Counted from the stretch's first letter, positions 8,909-18,183 are shown. The stretch is 64,000 bases of DNA from Wocania arenilitoris (GCF_021728535.1 NZ_JAKKDU010000010.1:1-64000), one strand, 5' to 3'. Translations and numbers: made by a program. Notes: generated by a model from the letters alone, not told the origin.

Positions 8909-9772
8909 CTATATTCTTTCTAAAGTGTAATCAATTAGGTCTTCTATTATTTTTTTTGGATTTTCACTAAACGTCCCACTAGCTCTATTGGCAATTATAG
9001 CATTTAATGAAAGAGCATCATGCCCTAATAATTTAGATAATCCATAAATAGCTGATGTCTCCATCTCAAAATTAGTAATGCATACTCCATTAAAATTAAA
9101 AGCATCTATTTTGGTGTTTAAGTTTTCATCTTGTAAGGGTAAACGCAAAACGCGTCCTTGCGGACCATAAAACCCACCGGCTGTAGCTGTTAAACCAGAG
9201 CAAGTTTGCTTACTTTTAAAACGTTTTTCTAATGTTTTACTGTTTTTTACAACAATGGGGCGTGCTTTTAATGGCGACCAATTAGTTTGTTGTATAAAGG
9301 CGTCTTCTAGTTTTGAATCGCTAATAGATTGAATTTGGTAGGAGTGAAGCATGCCATTAAGATCTAAACCATGTGTACTTAATACAAATGAATCTACAGG
9401 AATGTTACTTTGCAACGAACCCGATGTTCCTATTCTAACAATATCTAAACTTGTAAGTGTTTCTTTTGGCTTTCTTGTTTTTAAATCAATATTAACTAAA
9501 GCGTCTAATTCATTTAACACAATATCAATATTATCTGGACCAATACCTGTAGAAATAACTGTTATGCATTTACCTTTATAAGTTCCTGTTTGTGTTTTAA
9601 ACTCACGTTTTTGAGTTTTAAACACAATAGTATCAAAATGCTTGGTTACTTTTTCAACACGGTCTTGGTCGCCAACGCATATAATTGTGTTTGAAATGTT
9701 TTCAGGTTTTAAATTAAGATGATAAATACTACCATCAGGATTTAAAATGAGTTCGGAGTTTTTAATACGCAT
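8909..9772 (-). CDS. Nucleoside phosphorylase (uridine/purine phosphorylase family)
   Basis: PNP_UDP_1-family enzyme, expected to cleave a nucleoside to base and ribose 1-phosphate. Visible features are ICVGDQDRVEKV near the N-terminus, STGIGPDNIDIVLNEL, the phosphate-binding IVRIGTSGSLQ, and the C-terminal NFEMETSAIYGLSKLLGH, which carries the ribose-contacting Glu-Met-Glu motif. The 287 residues fit uridine phosphorylases with an N-terminal extension. Its start overlaps the end of the upstream DUF1835 gene by 11 bases, indicating translational coupling. Substrate is not decided by what I can see. Confidence 0.88.
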   Translation of the reverse strand: MRIKNSELILNPDGSIYHLNLKPENISNTIICVGDQDRVEKVTKHFDTIVFKTQKREFKTQTGTYKGKCITVISTGIGPDNIDIVLNELDALVNIDLKTRKPKETLTSLDIVRIGTSGSLQSNIPVDSFVLSTHGLDLNGMLHSYQIQSISDSKLEDAFIQQTNWSPLKARPIVVKNSKTLEKRFKSKQTCSGLTATAGGFYGPQGRVLRLPLQDENLNTKIDAFNFNGVCITNFEMETSAIYGLSKLLGHDALSLNAIIANRASGTFSENPKKIIEDLIDYTLERI

Positions 9773-10703
9773 TTGAAATGGTTTTTACAAGCTTGTTTTC
9801 TGCGCTATTAAATTGAAAATTGAATTTATTTACACCACCAAAAACCATATTATTATGTAATTCGCTTGAAAAATTATGTGTTCCTAAAAGTGCTTCGTGT
9901 CCTTTACGATTAAGTGTTATGCCTTCAGCTTTTTCATTAAAAAAGATATTTAGCTCTTCAATAATTCTACTTAATTGCAGATCTCCGTAACCATAATAGC
10001 CTTGGTAATTAATAGCATAGCCTAATAGATGATTTTTCGATTTAATAGTATTATCCTTAATGATTTCTAAAATATTTCGCTCTAAAATATTTAAACCACT
10101 TTTATGATCTGGAAATCGCTCTAAATGTGCTTTTAAGCAATTACTTAAATACTTAAATGTTGAGCTTTTAATAATGTAAGGCTTAAACAAATTGTGGTCT
10201 TTACCACAATATATACCCCAAAGTGTTACAACTAGTTGAATATCGTCTGGCTTTAGTTTTACCTTATTTTTATAATGATTTAGAAGTTGTTCTGTGGTAA
10301 GTTCAGATAAACCTTTTAAGTTTTTTTCACCCGGAATTCTACCACTGCAAACCAAATAAATAGGGAGTTCTATTTTTTGTTGTTGTATCATGCTAATAAC
10401 AGCCATCATGTTTATATGGCAAAATAAATCATACTCAAACCAAAGAACAATTTCAGAGTATTTTTCAGGGTTATTTAACTTATTTAACTCTTTTTTTAAC
10501 TCGTCAATATCTAATTCAATATCATAAAAATCTTTTAAAAATGTTGTCCTTAGGTTTAAAAAGGCATCGCTACCAACAACAGATTGTGTTGATCCTTCGC
10601 AAAGCATTTCTTGCCACGTAAGTTTTTCTCCAGTAATATCTAGTTCATTTAAATAATCTGTTAAACTATCTCCATTGGTAATATGTAATGTTTTCTTAGC
10701 CAT
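9762..10703 (-). CDS. DUF1835 domain protein
   Basis: A cytoplasmic protein of 313 residues with the N-terminal DUF1835 hallmark LHITNGDSLTDYL, followed by a conserved EIVLWFEYDLFCHINMMA segment and a C-terminal helical part. The biochemical role of this family is unknown to me; proteins of this kind occur widely in Flavobacteriaceae. It lies three bases downstream of the SUI1-type gene and overlaps the nucleoside phosphorylase start by 11 bases, so it belongs to one transcription unit. No signal peptide or membrane segment is seen. Confidence 0.8.
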   Translation of the reverse strand: MAKKTLHITNGDSLTDYLNELDITGEKLTWQEMLCEGSTQSVVGSDAFLNLRTTFLKDFYDIELDIDELKKELNKLNNPEKYSEIVLWFEYDLFCHINMMAVISMIQQQKIELPIYLVCSGRIPGEKNLKGLSELTTEQLLNHYKNKVKLKPDDIQLVVTLWGIYCGKDHNLFKPYIIKSSTFKYLSNCLKAHLERFPDHKSGLNILERNILEIIKDNTIKSKNHLLGYAINYQGYYGYGDLQLSRIIEELNIFFNEKAEGITLNRKGHEALLGTHNFSSELHNNMVFGGVNKFNFQFNSAENKLVKTISNAY

Positions 10704-10706
10704 AAG

Positions 10707-11042
10707 TTATCCACCAACACGTTTTACTTTAAATCCTTTATCTCTTAATATTATCATAATCTTATCTCGGTAATCTCCTTGAATAATAATTTTATCGTCT
10801 TTAAAACTTCCGCCAACGCTAAGTGTTTTTTTTATGTCTTTTGCAAGCGTTTTAAAATCTTTATTTGCACCAGTGTATCCTTCTAAAATAGTAATTGGTT
10901 TTCCTTTGCGTTTTTCATATTTACAAATTATAGGTTCTTCTTGAATCCACAAATTATCTATTTCTTTAGAGTTTAATTCATTTTCCAATTCTTCAGAAAT
11001 ATGGTCTGGAAATAAATTTTTTAATTGATCTTGTAAATCCAT
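10707..11042 (-). CDS. SUI1/YciH-type translation initiation factor
   Basis: A 111-residue protein with the SUI1 fold: KRKGKPITILEGYTG, DIKKTLSVGGSFKDD and the closing IIIQGDYRDKIMIILRDKGF. Bacterial members (YciH) resemble eukaryotic eIF1 and are thought to influence start-codon selection, though their physiological role is unsettled. It is the first gene of a tight four-gene set with DUF1835, nucleoside phosphorylase and a binding-protein-fold protein, an unexpected grouping for a translation factor. Confidence 0.88.
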   Translation of the reverse strand: MDLQDQLKNLFPDHISEELENELNSKEIDNLWIQEEPIICKYEKRKGKPITILEGYTGANKDFKTLAKDIKKTLSVGGSFKDDKIIIQGDYRDKIMIILRDKGFKVKRVGG

Positions 11043-11070
11043 GTTTTCAGTATGCAGTCTTTAGAGTTTT

Positions 11071-11115
11071 CAGTAAGCAGTTAAAAAACACGCAAAAATA
11101 AGCAACTGCTTACTG
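11071..11115. repeat. 12-bp perfect inverted repeat between oxygenase and SUI1 gene
   Basis: CAGTAAGCAGTT and its exact reverse complement AACTGCTTACTG are separated by 21 AT-rich bases. Degenerate copies of the same unit flank it (TATGCAGTCT before; CCAACTGTTGACTG after), so the stretch looks like a decayed minisatellite rather than a classical terminator: no T-run follows either arm directly. It could still form a hairpin in transcripts leaving the oxygenase gene. Confidence 0.55.
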
Positions 11116-11134
11116 CCAACTGTTGACTGTTCTC

Positions 11135-12085
11135 TTATTTTTTTATTAGTCCAAGTTCAATTAAACGCTCATTTAAAAATTCACCAGCAGTAATATCATC
11201 GAAAGCTTTTGGGTTTTTTTCGTTAATGCAACCTTTTAAAGCATTTAATTTCATTTCGCTTATTGGATGCATAAAAAATGGAATAGAATACCGCGATGTT
11301 CCCCAAAGTTTCTTTGGCGGATTTATAACACGGTGTATGGTTGATTTTAATTTATTATTAGTATGTCTAGATAGCATATCGCCAACATTTATCATAAGTT
11401 CATCAGGTTCAGCAATGGCATCAATCCATTCGCCTTTATGGCTTTGTACTTGTAGTCCACGACCTTGAGCTCCCATTAAAAGTGTTATTAAATTAATATC
11501 GCCGTGTGCTGCTGCACGAACTGCTTCTTTGGGTTCTTTTGTAATTGGTGGATAATGTATGGGCCTTAAAATAGAATTTCCGTTATGTATGTAAGCATCA
11601 AAATAAGTTTCATTTAAACCAAGGTGTAATGCTAAAGCACGCAGCACATATTTTGCAGTTTTTTCAAGCATTTTGTATGCTTCTTTGCCAACAGCATTAA
11701 AATTTGGTAGTTCGCTAACGATTACATTCTTGGGGTATTCATCTTCCAATTTTGGGTTGTTTTCAACATATTGTCCAAAGTGCCAAAACTCTTTTAAATC
11801 AGCTTCTTTTTTACCTTTAGCACTTTCTTTTCCAAACGATACATAACCACGTTGCCCACCAATTCCTGGAATTTCATATTTTTGTTTAGTTTCTGTTGGC
11901 AAATTAAAAAATTTTTTTACTTCGGTGTATAAATCGCCTACTAATTTATCATCTAGAAAATGTCCTTTTAATGCAACAAAACCTATCTCTTCGTAAGCCT
12001 TCCCAATAGCATTAACAAAATTTTGTTTTCTAGTTGGATTATTGGAAATAAAGTCATTTAAATTAACACTAGGTATGCTACTCAT
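11135..12085 (-). CDS. 2-oxoglutarate/Fe(II)-dependent dioxygenase (isopenicillin N synthase family)
   Basis: Non-haem iron oxygenase. The N-terminal DIOX_N part (IPSVNLNDFI, EEIGFVALKGH) precedes a double-stranded beta-helix core with HGD near residue 194, SKxT-type region ending STIHRVINPP with the third histidine ligand, and RYSIPFF with the arginine that binds the 2-oxoglutarate carboxylate. The 316 residues match the family. A near-consensus -7 box (TACATTTG) lies about 30 bases upstream of the ATG. Substrate is unknown; bacterial members act on diverse small molecules. Confidence 0.88.
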   Translation of the reverse strand: MSSIPSVNLNDFISNNPTRKQNFVNAIGKAYEEIGFVALKGHFLDDKLVGDLYTEVKKFFNLPTETKQKYEIPGIGGQRGYVSFGKESAKGKKEADLKEFWHFGQYVENNPKLEDEYPKNVIVSELPNFNAVGKEAYKMLEKTAKYVLRALALHLGLNETYFDAYIHNGNSILRPIHYPPITKEPKEAVRAAAHGDINLITLLMGAQGRGLQVQSHKGEWIDAIAEPDELMINVGDMLSRHTNNKLKSTIHRVINPPKKLWGTSRYSIPFFMHPISEMKLNALKGCINEKNPKAFDDITAGEFLNERLIELGLIKK

Positions 12086-12112
12086 AAGAATAATTTAAAA
12101 TTGAAAGTAATA

Positions 12113-12120
12113 CAAATGTA
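12113..12120 (-). promoter_or_regulatory. -7 box upstream of the dioxygenase gene
   Basis: On the minus strand TACATTTG matches the Bacteroidota -7 consensus TAnnTTTG exactly, 27 bases before the ATG. No TTG at the right distance is seen for a -33 element, so this is half a promoter. Confidence 0.4.
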
Positions 12121-12169
12121 CAAAAACATTAGAAATTTTTTAGGCCATAATTTACAAGTAACTTTTCAG

Positions 12170-12197
12170 TTGATATATTCATTTTATGCTATATTTG
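12170..12197 (+). promoter_or_regulatory. Promoter of the keto-acid dehydrogenase E1 gene
   Basis: TTG at 12170-12172, a 17-base spacer and TATATTTG at 12190-12197 form a full Bacteroidota promoter. The predicted start is near 12204, about 17 bases before the ATG. Confidence 0.6.
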
Positions 12198-12220
12198 ATA
12201 AAATTTGACACACTAGTTTT

Positions 12221-14224
12221 ATGAGTCACTCCACATCTTTGTTTAATATGGATTATAATATTAAAAGCCTTGATGCTACAGCATTACTAGAACTTTATAA
12301 AAACATGCTCAAGCCAAGAATGATTGAAGAAAAAATGCTTATTCTGCTCCGTCAAGGAAAGATTAGCAAGTGGTTTTCTGGCATTGGGCAAGAGGCTATT
12401 TCTGTTGGTGTTACAATGGCAATGCATAAAGAAGAATATATCCTGCCAATGCATAGAAACCTTGGCGTTTTTACTACTCGTAAAATCCCTTTAAATAGAT
12501 TATTTGGTCAATGGCAAGGAAAAGCATCAGGTTTTACTAAAGGTAGAGATCGCTCGTTTCACTTTGGTACGCAAGAATATAAAATTGTTGGGATGATTTC
12601 TCACTTGGGGCCACAATTAGGGGTTGCTGACGGCATTGCACTGGCAAGTATTTTAAAAAACAAAAGTCAAGTAACAGCAGTTTTTACAGGAGAAGGAGGT
12701 ACTAGCGAAGGCGATTTTCATGAAGCTTTAAATGTGGCTTCGGTGTGGCGTTTACCTGTTATGTTTTGTGTAGAAAATAATGGTTATGGTTTATCTACAC
12801 CTACAAATGAGCAATATAATTGTAAAAATATTGCAGACAAAGCTTTAGGTTATGGTATGGAATCTCATATTATTGATGGTAATAATATTGTTGACGTTTT
12901 TACAAAAGTTAGTAAAATAACCGAAAGTATAAGAAATAAACCAAGACCCGCTTTAATAGAGTTTAAAACCTTTAGAATGCGAGGACATGAAGAAGCTAGT
13001 GGCACAAAATATGTTCCGCAAGACCTTTTGGATGGATGGGCTAAAAAAGATCCTGTTATAAATTTTCAATCGTTTTTAAAAAATGAAGGATTGCTAAATG
13101 AAGCTGAAGAAGTTGAAATAAAAGAAACTATTTTAGCAGAAATTAATGAGAATTTAGATATCGCCAATAAAGAAGATATTATTAAACCAAATGAAACTAA
13201 CGAGTTAAATGATGTTTTTCAAGAATTTGAATATGAAGAAGTTAATGTTTTTTCAGAAAGTAAAGAAATTCGTTTTATAGATGCTATTTCTGATGGATTA
13301 AAACAAAGTATGCAAAAGCATAACGATTTAGTGATAATGGGACAAGACATTGCCGAATACGGTGGCGTTTTTAAAATCACAGATGGTTTTGTTGAAGCTT
13401 TCGGAAAAGAAAGAGTAAGAAACACACCTATCTGCGAATCTGCTATTGTAGAAACTGCCATGGGACTTTCTATAACAGGGATTAAAAGCGTTGTAGAAAT
13501 GCAATTTGCAGATTTTGTAACGTCTGGATTTAATCCTGTGGTTAATTATTTGGCTAAATCGTATTACAGATGGAACCAAAATGCAGATGTAGTTTTAAGA
13601 ATGCCTTGTGGCGGAGGAGTTGCTGCTGGTCCGTTTCACTCACAAACAAACGAAGCTTGGTTTACTAAAACACCAGGCTTAAAAGTGGTTTATCCAGCAT
13701 TTCCGTATGATGCCAAAGGCTTATTGGCAACAGCTATAAACGATCCTAACCCTGTGCTATTCTTCGAGCACAAAGGTTTGTATAGAAGCATCCGACAAGA
13801 TGTCCCTGAAGATTATTACACCTTGCCTTTTGGTAAAGCCTCAACTATAAAAAAAGGGGATGATGTAACTATTATAGCTTATGGGGCTGCAGTACATTGG
13901 GCGTTAGAAACTTTAGATAATAACCCATCTATAAATGCTGATTTAATTGACTTGAGAACTCTTCAACCTTTAGACACTCAAACAATCTATACCTCGGTAA
14001 AAAAGACAGGAAAAGCCATTATACTTGCTGAAGATTCTTTATTTGGAAGTATTACTAGCGATATTTCAGCATTACTTATGGAGCATTGCTTTGAATATTT
14101 AGACGCTCCGATAAAACGTGTTGCTAGTTTAGAAACTCCTATTCCGTTTGCCAGTCAATTAGAACAGCAATACCTTCCAAAACATAGATTTGAAAAAGAA
14201 TTAAAATTATTGCTTGATTATTAA
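12221..14224 (+). CDS. 2-oxo acid dehydrogenase E1, fused alpha and beta subunits
   Basis: Thiamine diphosphate-dependent decarboxylating component of a 2-oxo acid dehydrogenase complex, probably acting on branched-chain keto acids. The alpha part (about residues 20-335) carries the ThDP motif GEGGTSEGDFHEALN through to VENNGYG; the beta part (about 348-667) begins RFIDAISDGLKQSM and contains GQDIAEYGGVFK, ETAMGLSITG and the transketolase C-terminal region FGKASTIKKGDDVTIIAYG. The two subunits are joined in one 667-residue chain by an acidic linker, a form common in Bacteroidota. No E2 or E3 gene is adjacent. The first ATG is used; a second ATG nine codons on is possible. Confidence 0.92.
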   Translation: MSHSTSLFNMDYNIKSLDATALLELYKNMLKPRMIEEKMLILLRQGKISKWFSGIGQEAISVGVTMAMHKEEYILPMHRNLGVFTTRKIPLNRLFGQWQGKASGFTKGRDRSFHFGTQEYKIVGMISHLGPQLGVADGIALASILKNKSQVTAVFTGEGGTSEGDFHEALNVASVWRLPVMFCVENNGYGLSTPTNEQYNCKNIADKALGYGMESHIIDGNNIVDVFTKVSKITESIRNKPRPALIEFKTFRMRGHEEASGTKYVPQDLLDGWAKKDPVINFQSFLKNEGLLNEAEEVEIKETILAEINENLDIANKEDIIKPNETNELNDVFQEFEYEEVNVFSESKEIRFIDAISDGLKQSMQKHNDLVIMGQDIAEYGGVFKITDGFVEAFGKERVRNTPICESAIVETAMGLSITGIKSVVEMQFADFVTSGFNPVVNYLAKSYYRWNQNADVVLRMPCGGGVAAGPFHSQTNEAWFTKTPGLKVVYPAFPYDAKGLLATAINDPNPVLFFEHKGLYRSIRQDVPEDYYTLPFGKASTIKKGDDVTIIAYGAAVHWALETLDNNPSINADLIDLRTLQPLDTQTIYTSVKKTGKAIILAEDSLFGSITSDISALLMEHCFEYLDAPIKRVASLETPIPFASQLEQQYLPKHRFEKELKLLLDY

Positions 14225-14233
14225 TTTGCTAAA

Positions 14234-15454
14234 ATGAAAAGACGTCATTTTATTAAGAATACTGTTTTAGGCACAACAGCTTCCATATTAGCTTCAGATA
14301 TTGTTTTTTCATCTGCAATTCCAAGTGGTTATGTGCCCATTGCTTTTCAAGAACCCGATCCTTACACATTGTTTGGGAAAGATAAAGAAATGACCTCTTT
14401 AAATAATAAACCTTGGAATATTGAAGCCAAAGCACATTTATTAGATGATAAAATTACACCTAATAAATACATGTTTATTAGAAATAATGGTATTATTCCT
14501 AAAAATATTGATGTATCAAAATGGGTATTAACTATTGATGGTGAATCGGTTACAAAATCTAAATCCTATTCGCTAGCAGATTTAAAAGCAAAGTTTAAAC
14601 AGAATACGTATCAATTAACATTAGAATGTGGTGGAAATGGAAGAAGTGAATTTAATCCACCTGCTAAAGGAAATCAATGGACAACTGGTGCTGTATCTTG
14701 TGCAGAATGGACAGGTATAAGGCTGAAAGATATTCTTGAAGATGTTGGTATTAAAAGTAATGCCGTTTATATAGGGTATCATGCTGCAGACACGCATTTA
14801 AGTGGCGACCCAGAAAAAGAGCCTATTTCTCGTGGTGTACCTATGCATAAAGCATTACAAGATGAAACGCTTTTGGCTTTTGAAATGAATGGAGAAGATA
14901 TTCCTTTGGCTCATGGTTATCCACTACGTTTGGTTGTAGGTGGTTGGCCTGCATCGGCATCAGGAAAATGGGTAAATAGAATTAGCGTTAGAAATAAAAT
15001 ACACGATGGCACTAAAATGAAAGCACCTGCATATCGTGTACCTTGTAAACCAGTTGCTCCTGGAGAAACAGTAAAAGATGAAGACATGTGTATCATTGAA
15101 AGTATGCCCGTCAAATCTTTAATTACTTACCCTAAAACTGGTGCGATGATTAAAAAAGGAAAACAATTAAACATTAGAGGGCATGCTTGGGCAGGAGAAT
15201 TAGTTGTAAAAGCTATGGAATATTCTATAGATTTTGGTTCTACATGGAAATCATGTGATATAGAAAATCCAGTTAATCGTTTGGCGTGGCAACACTTTAA
15301 GGCTTCTGTAAACTTTCCTAAAAAAGGGTATTACGAAGTTTGGGCTCGAGCTACAGCTAGTAATGGTGTAAGTCAACCCATGTTAGTTCCTGGTTGGAAT
15401 CCTAAAGGATATTTAAACAACGCCTGCCATAGAATTGCTGTAATAGTTAAGTAA
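14234..15454 (+). CDS. Sulfite dehydrogenase, molybdopterin subunit (SorA/SorT-like, Tat-exported)
   Basis: Sulfite oxidase-family enzyme predicted to oxidise sulfite to sulfate in the periplasm. The N-terminus KRRHFIKNTVLGTTASILA is a twin-arginine signal. The molybdopterin domain has the ligand cysteine in LECGGNGRSEF near residue 132, PLAHGYPLRLVVGGWP and the GKWVNRI segment; a C-terminal Mo-co dimerisation domain follows (SLITYPKTGAMI, RGHAWAG). The 406 residues agree with SorT-type enzymes. The stop overlaps the start of the next gene, a cytochrome c, by one base, as expected for enzyme and electron acceptor. Confidence 0.9.
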   Translation: MKRRHFIKNTVLGTTASILASDIVFSSAIPSGYVPIAFQEPDPYTLFGKDKEMTSLNNKPWNIEAKAHLLDDKITPNKYMFIRNNGIIPKNIDVSKWVLTIDGESVTKSKSYSLADLKAKFKQNTYQLTLECGGNGRSEFNPPAKGNQWTTGAVSCAEWTGIRLKDILEDVGIKSNAVYIGYHAADTHLSGDPEKEPISRGVPMHKALQDETLLAFEMNGEDIPLAHGYPLRLVVGGWPASASGKWVNRISVRNKIHDGTKMKAPAYRVPCKPVAPGETVKDEDMCIIESMPVKSLITYPKTGAMIKKGKQLNIRGHAWAGELVVKAMEYSIDFGSTWKSCDIENPVNRLAWQHFKASVNFPKKGYYEVWARATASNGVSQPMLVPGWNPKGYLNNACHRIAVIVK

Positions 15455-15921
15455 TGGATTATAAATTATTTACAAAACGAGTTAAACACATTTATAAGTA
15501 TCTATTTGTTCTCTTTGCAGCTTTAACAATTGGCTCTAGTGGATTAATTTATAAAATATTAAACCCATCATTTTTATCGTTTTCTGAAGAAGATAATACA
15601 GAAACTTACACAAATGCTGAAGAATTTGATAACATTGAAAACAATATACATGTTGCTACTGGCTTTAAGGATGATGAAGGCTTGCAATTGGTAATAGCAA
15701 ATTGTACGTCTTGCCATTCAGCACAATTAGTTACTCAAAACCGAGCTACGAAGGAAGGTTGGTTGAGTATTATACGATGGATGCAAGAAACACAAAACCT
15801 TTGGGACTTAGGTAATAATGAAGCCATTATAGTAGATTATTTGGCTAAAAATTACGCACCAGAAAAAAAGGGGAGAAGACAAGCATTACAGCAAATTGAA
15901 TGGTATGATTTAGAAGATTAA
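15454..15921 (+). CDS. Membrane-anchored monohaem cytochrome c, sulfite dehydrogenase partner
   Basis: The N-terminus has one membrane segment (about residues 16-36, YLFVLFAALTIGSSGLIY). A single haem site CTSCH lies at residues 84-88, and a probable axial Met sits in WMQETQNLW. With 155 residues it resembles the SorB-type c cytochromes that accept electrons from periplasmic sulfite dehydrogenases. The ATG shares a base with the preceding stop codon, so both are translated from one message. The region between anchor and haem is acidic. Confidence 0.85.
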   Translation: MDYKLFTKRVKHIYKYLFVLFAALTIGSSGLIYKILNPSFLSFSEEDNTETYTNAEEFDNIENNIHVATGFKDDEGLQLVIANCTSCHSAQLVTQNRATKEGWLSIIRWMQETQNLWDLGNNEAIIVDYLAKNYAPEKKGRRQALQQIEWYDLED

Positions 15922-15923
15922 GT

Positions 15924-16799
15924 ATGAGTAATTATTTAGAGGTTTTTATTAGTACACTTTTAGGGACAATAGATTGGGTTTGGAAATCTATGAGTTTTCA
16001 AGTGCCTCTACAAAACAATTATTTTTGGGGCTTAATAGTTATTTCGCTTGTTGTTTGGTTATTAGAAATTGTGTTTCCGTGGCGCAAAAACCAGTCCATT
16101 TTTAGAAAAGATTTTTGGCTTGATGCGATTTACATGTTTTTCAACTTTTTCATTTTTGCCATTATTATTAGTGGTATTTATAAATGCTCAGAGTTGTTTT
16201 TTTTAGATATTGGTATTACGGTAAAATCTTTGGCAATTATTGATATAACAGTACTTCCTATGTGGAGTCAACTTTTAATTTTCTTTTTATTTCAAGATTT
16301 TGTGCAGTGGTTTACGCATGTTTTATTGCATCGGTATAATTTTTTGTGGAAATTTCATAAAGTACACCATTCGGTTAAAGAAATGGGTTTTGCGGCACAT
16401 TTGCGCTACCACTGGATGGAAAATATTTTTTATAAACCTTTAAAAGTTTTGGTTGTGATGCTTTTAGGAGGTTTTGAACCTGAGCAAGCATTTATTATTC
16501 ACTTTATAGCTATAAGTATTGGGCACTTAAATCATGCGAATATAAAATTGACATACGGACCTTTAAAGTACATTTTTAATAACCCAGTAATGCATTTATA
16601 CCACCATGCGTTTAGTTTGCCAAAAGACAAAAAATATGGGGTTAACTTTGGTATTAGCTTAAGCATGTGGGATTACATTTTTAAAACCAACTATATCCCT
16701 GAAAAAAGCGGAACAATTGAATTGGGTTATTTAGACGATTCTAAAATGCCTAAAAACTTTTTTAGACAATTGCTTTATGGCTTTAAAAAGGGGGATTAA
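15924..16799 (+). CDS. Fatty acid hydroxylase / sterol desaturase superfamily protein
   Basis: Integral membrane di-iron oxygenase of the FA_hydroxylase superfamily. Membrane segments lie at about residues 30-50, 70-95 and 115-135; the histidine clusters are HVLLHRYNFLWKFHKVHH and, near residue 195, HLNHANIKL and HLYHHAF. The 291 residues fit the family. It begins two bases after the cytochrome stop and is probably co-transcribed with the sulfite oxidation genes, though a functional link is not evident. Members act on lipids such as fatty acids, sterols or carotenoids; the substrate here is unknown. The end overlaps the convergent dipeptidase gene by four bases. Confidence 0.87.
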   Translation: MSNYLEVFISTLLGTIDWVWKSMSFQVPLQNNYFWGLIVISLVVWLLEIVFPWRKNQSIFRKDFWLDAIYMFFNFFIFAIIISGIYKCSELFFLDIGITVKSLAIIDITVLPMWSQLLIFFLFQDFVQWFTHVLLHRYNFLWKFHKVHHSVKEMGFAAHLRYHWMENIFYKPLKVLVVMLLGGFEPEQAFIIHFIAISIGHLNHANIKLTYGPLKYIFNNPVMHLYHHAFSLPKDKKYGVNFGISLSMWDYIFKTNYIPEKSGTIELGYLDDSKMPKNFFRQLLYGFKKGD

Positions 16800-18088
16800 T
16801 TAAGCGTTTTCGCAACCGCTTCAACTTCATCTAAAACACGCAATAAGTTACCACTCCAAAGCATTTCTATTTCATCCTCAGTATAACCACGTTTTACCAA
16901 TTCTAGAGTTACATTAAAAGTTTCAGAAGCATCACTCCAACCTTCAATTCCGCCACCTCCATCAAAATCACTACTAATGCCAACATGTTTTAAGCCCATT
17001 TTTTTAACTAAATAATCTATGTGATCTACAAAATCTGTAACGCCAACATTTGGTGGAAGGTTTTCTGTTTTTTCTAATTTTTGCTTTCGGATTGATACCA
17101 TCAAATCATAATATTCATAATATGCTTCTCGTTCTTCAGGACTAATTTTTCTCAAATCTTTACGGTCTACCCATTGTACTTGCATCGAGTCTAATATTTC
17201 TTGGGCCAATTTTGTTTCAATTGCTGAACGTTTTTCTACCTTTTCAGTATTTAAATAAGATTTAAATGCAACAGTTTGAACAACACCACCGTTTTGTTTC
17301 ATCCATTCTAGTTGCTCATCATCTAAATTCCTACTATGATTACATAAAGCTCTCGCTGAAGAATGCGACGCAATAATTGGTGCTTTACTTAATTTAATCA
17401 TTTGTCGCATGGATTCTTTTGAAGGATGCGAAACGTCAATCATCATACCCAAACGATTCATTTCCTTAATCACTTCTTTACCTAAATCGCTTAAGCCGTT
17501 GTGCAACCAAACATCATCAGTTTCACCTGTATTACTATCGCACAATTGACTATGTCCATTATGTGATAGCGACATATATCGAGCACCAAGATTATAAAAT
17601 TTTTCAACATTTTTAATATCTAATCCAACAGGGTATCCGTTTTCAATCCCAATCATAGCTACCTTTTTACCAGATTTATTAATGCGTCTAACATCATCAG
17701 AAGTTGTAGCTAATTCAATATCATTTGGAGCCAATTCATTTACCAACTTATGGATGGCATTAAATTTAGACATGGCATTTTCATAAGCCTTTTTATAGCC
17801 TTCATCAGTTAAAGTATCTTGCCCAGTGTAAACAATAAACCAAGCCACATCTAAACCACCTGCTTTCATTTTTGGAAGATTGACTTGAGATGATAAATTT
17901 TGAGTATAGTTTATAGAATCCGTAAAATTCTTCACATTAATATCGCAATGCGTATCTAAAGTAATAACGCGTTCGTGAATTGCTTTTGCACGATCTTTTA
18001 AGGATAGCACTTCGGTGGTTTTTTCAGTGTTGTTTTTGCAAGCCATAAGCATAAATAATGTACAGAATAATAAATTATTTTTTTTCAT
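16796..18088 (-). CDS. Membrane dipeptidase (peptidase M19 family), lipoprotein
   Basis: Zinc dipeptidase of the renal dipeptidase family. The N-terminal signal ends LFMLMAC, predicting a lipoprotein anchored at Cys17. Metal ligands are visible in TLDTHCDINVK (HxD), GIENGYPVG (bridging Glu), DVSHPSKESM and IIASHSSARALCNHSRN, and the late aspartate in ISSDFDGGGG. The 430 residues match the family. The substrate may be dipeptides, including D-amino-acid dipeptides from cell wall turnover. It stands alone on the minus strand and converges on the hydroxylase gene. Confidence 0.93.
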   Translation of the reverse strand: MKKNNLLFCTLFMLMACKNNTEKTTEVLSLKDRAKAIHERVITLDTHCDINVKNFTDSINYTQNLSSQVNLPKMKAGGLDVAWFIVYTGQDTLTDEGYKKAYENAMSKFNAIHKLVNELAPNDIELATTSDDVRRINKSGKKVAMIGIENGYPVGLDIKNVEKFYNLGARYMSLSHNGHSQLCDSNTGETDDVWLHNGLSDLGKEVIKEMNRLGMMIDVSHPSKESMRQMIKLSKAPIIASHSSARALCNHSRNLDDEQLEWMKQNGGVVQTVAFKSYLNTEKVEKRSAIETKLAQEILDSMQVQWVDRKDLRKISPEEREAYYEYYDLMVSIRKQKLEKTENLPPNVGVTDFVDHIDYLVKKMGLKHVGISSDFDGGGGIEGWSDASETFNVTLELVKRGYTEDEIEMLWSGNLLRVLDEVEAVAKTLN

Positions 18089-18183
18089 TTTTTAGTTGTC
18101 TGTTATAAAAAGTGAAAGTACAAAAACTATAACACTTTTATAAATGCCTTATAATCAGTATATTTAATAAAGTTTTGATAAGG

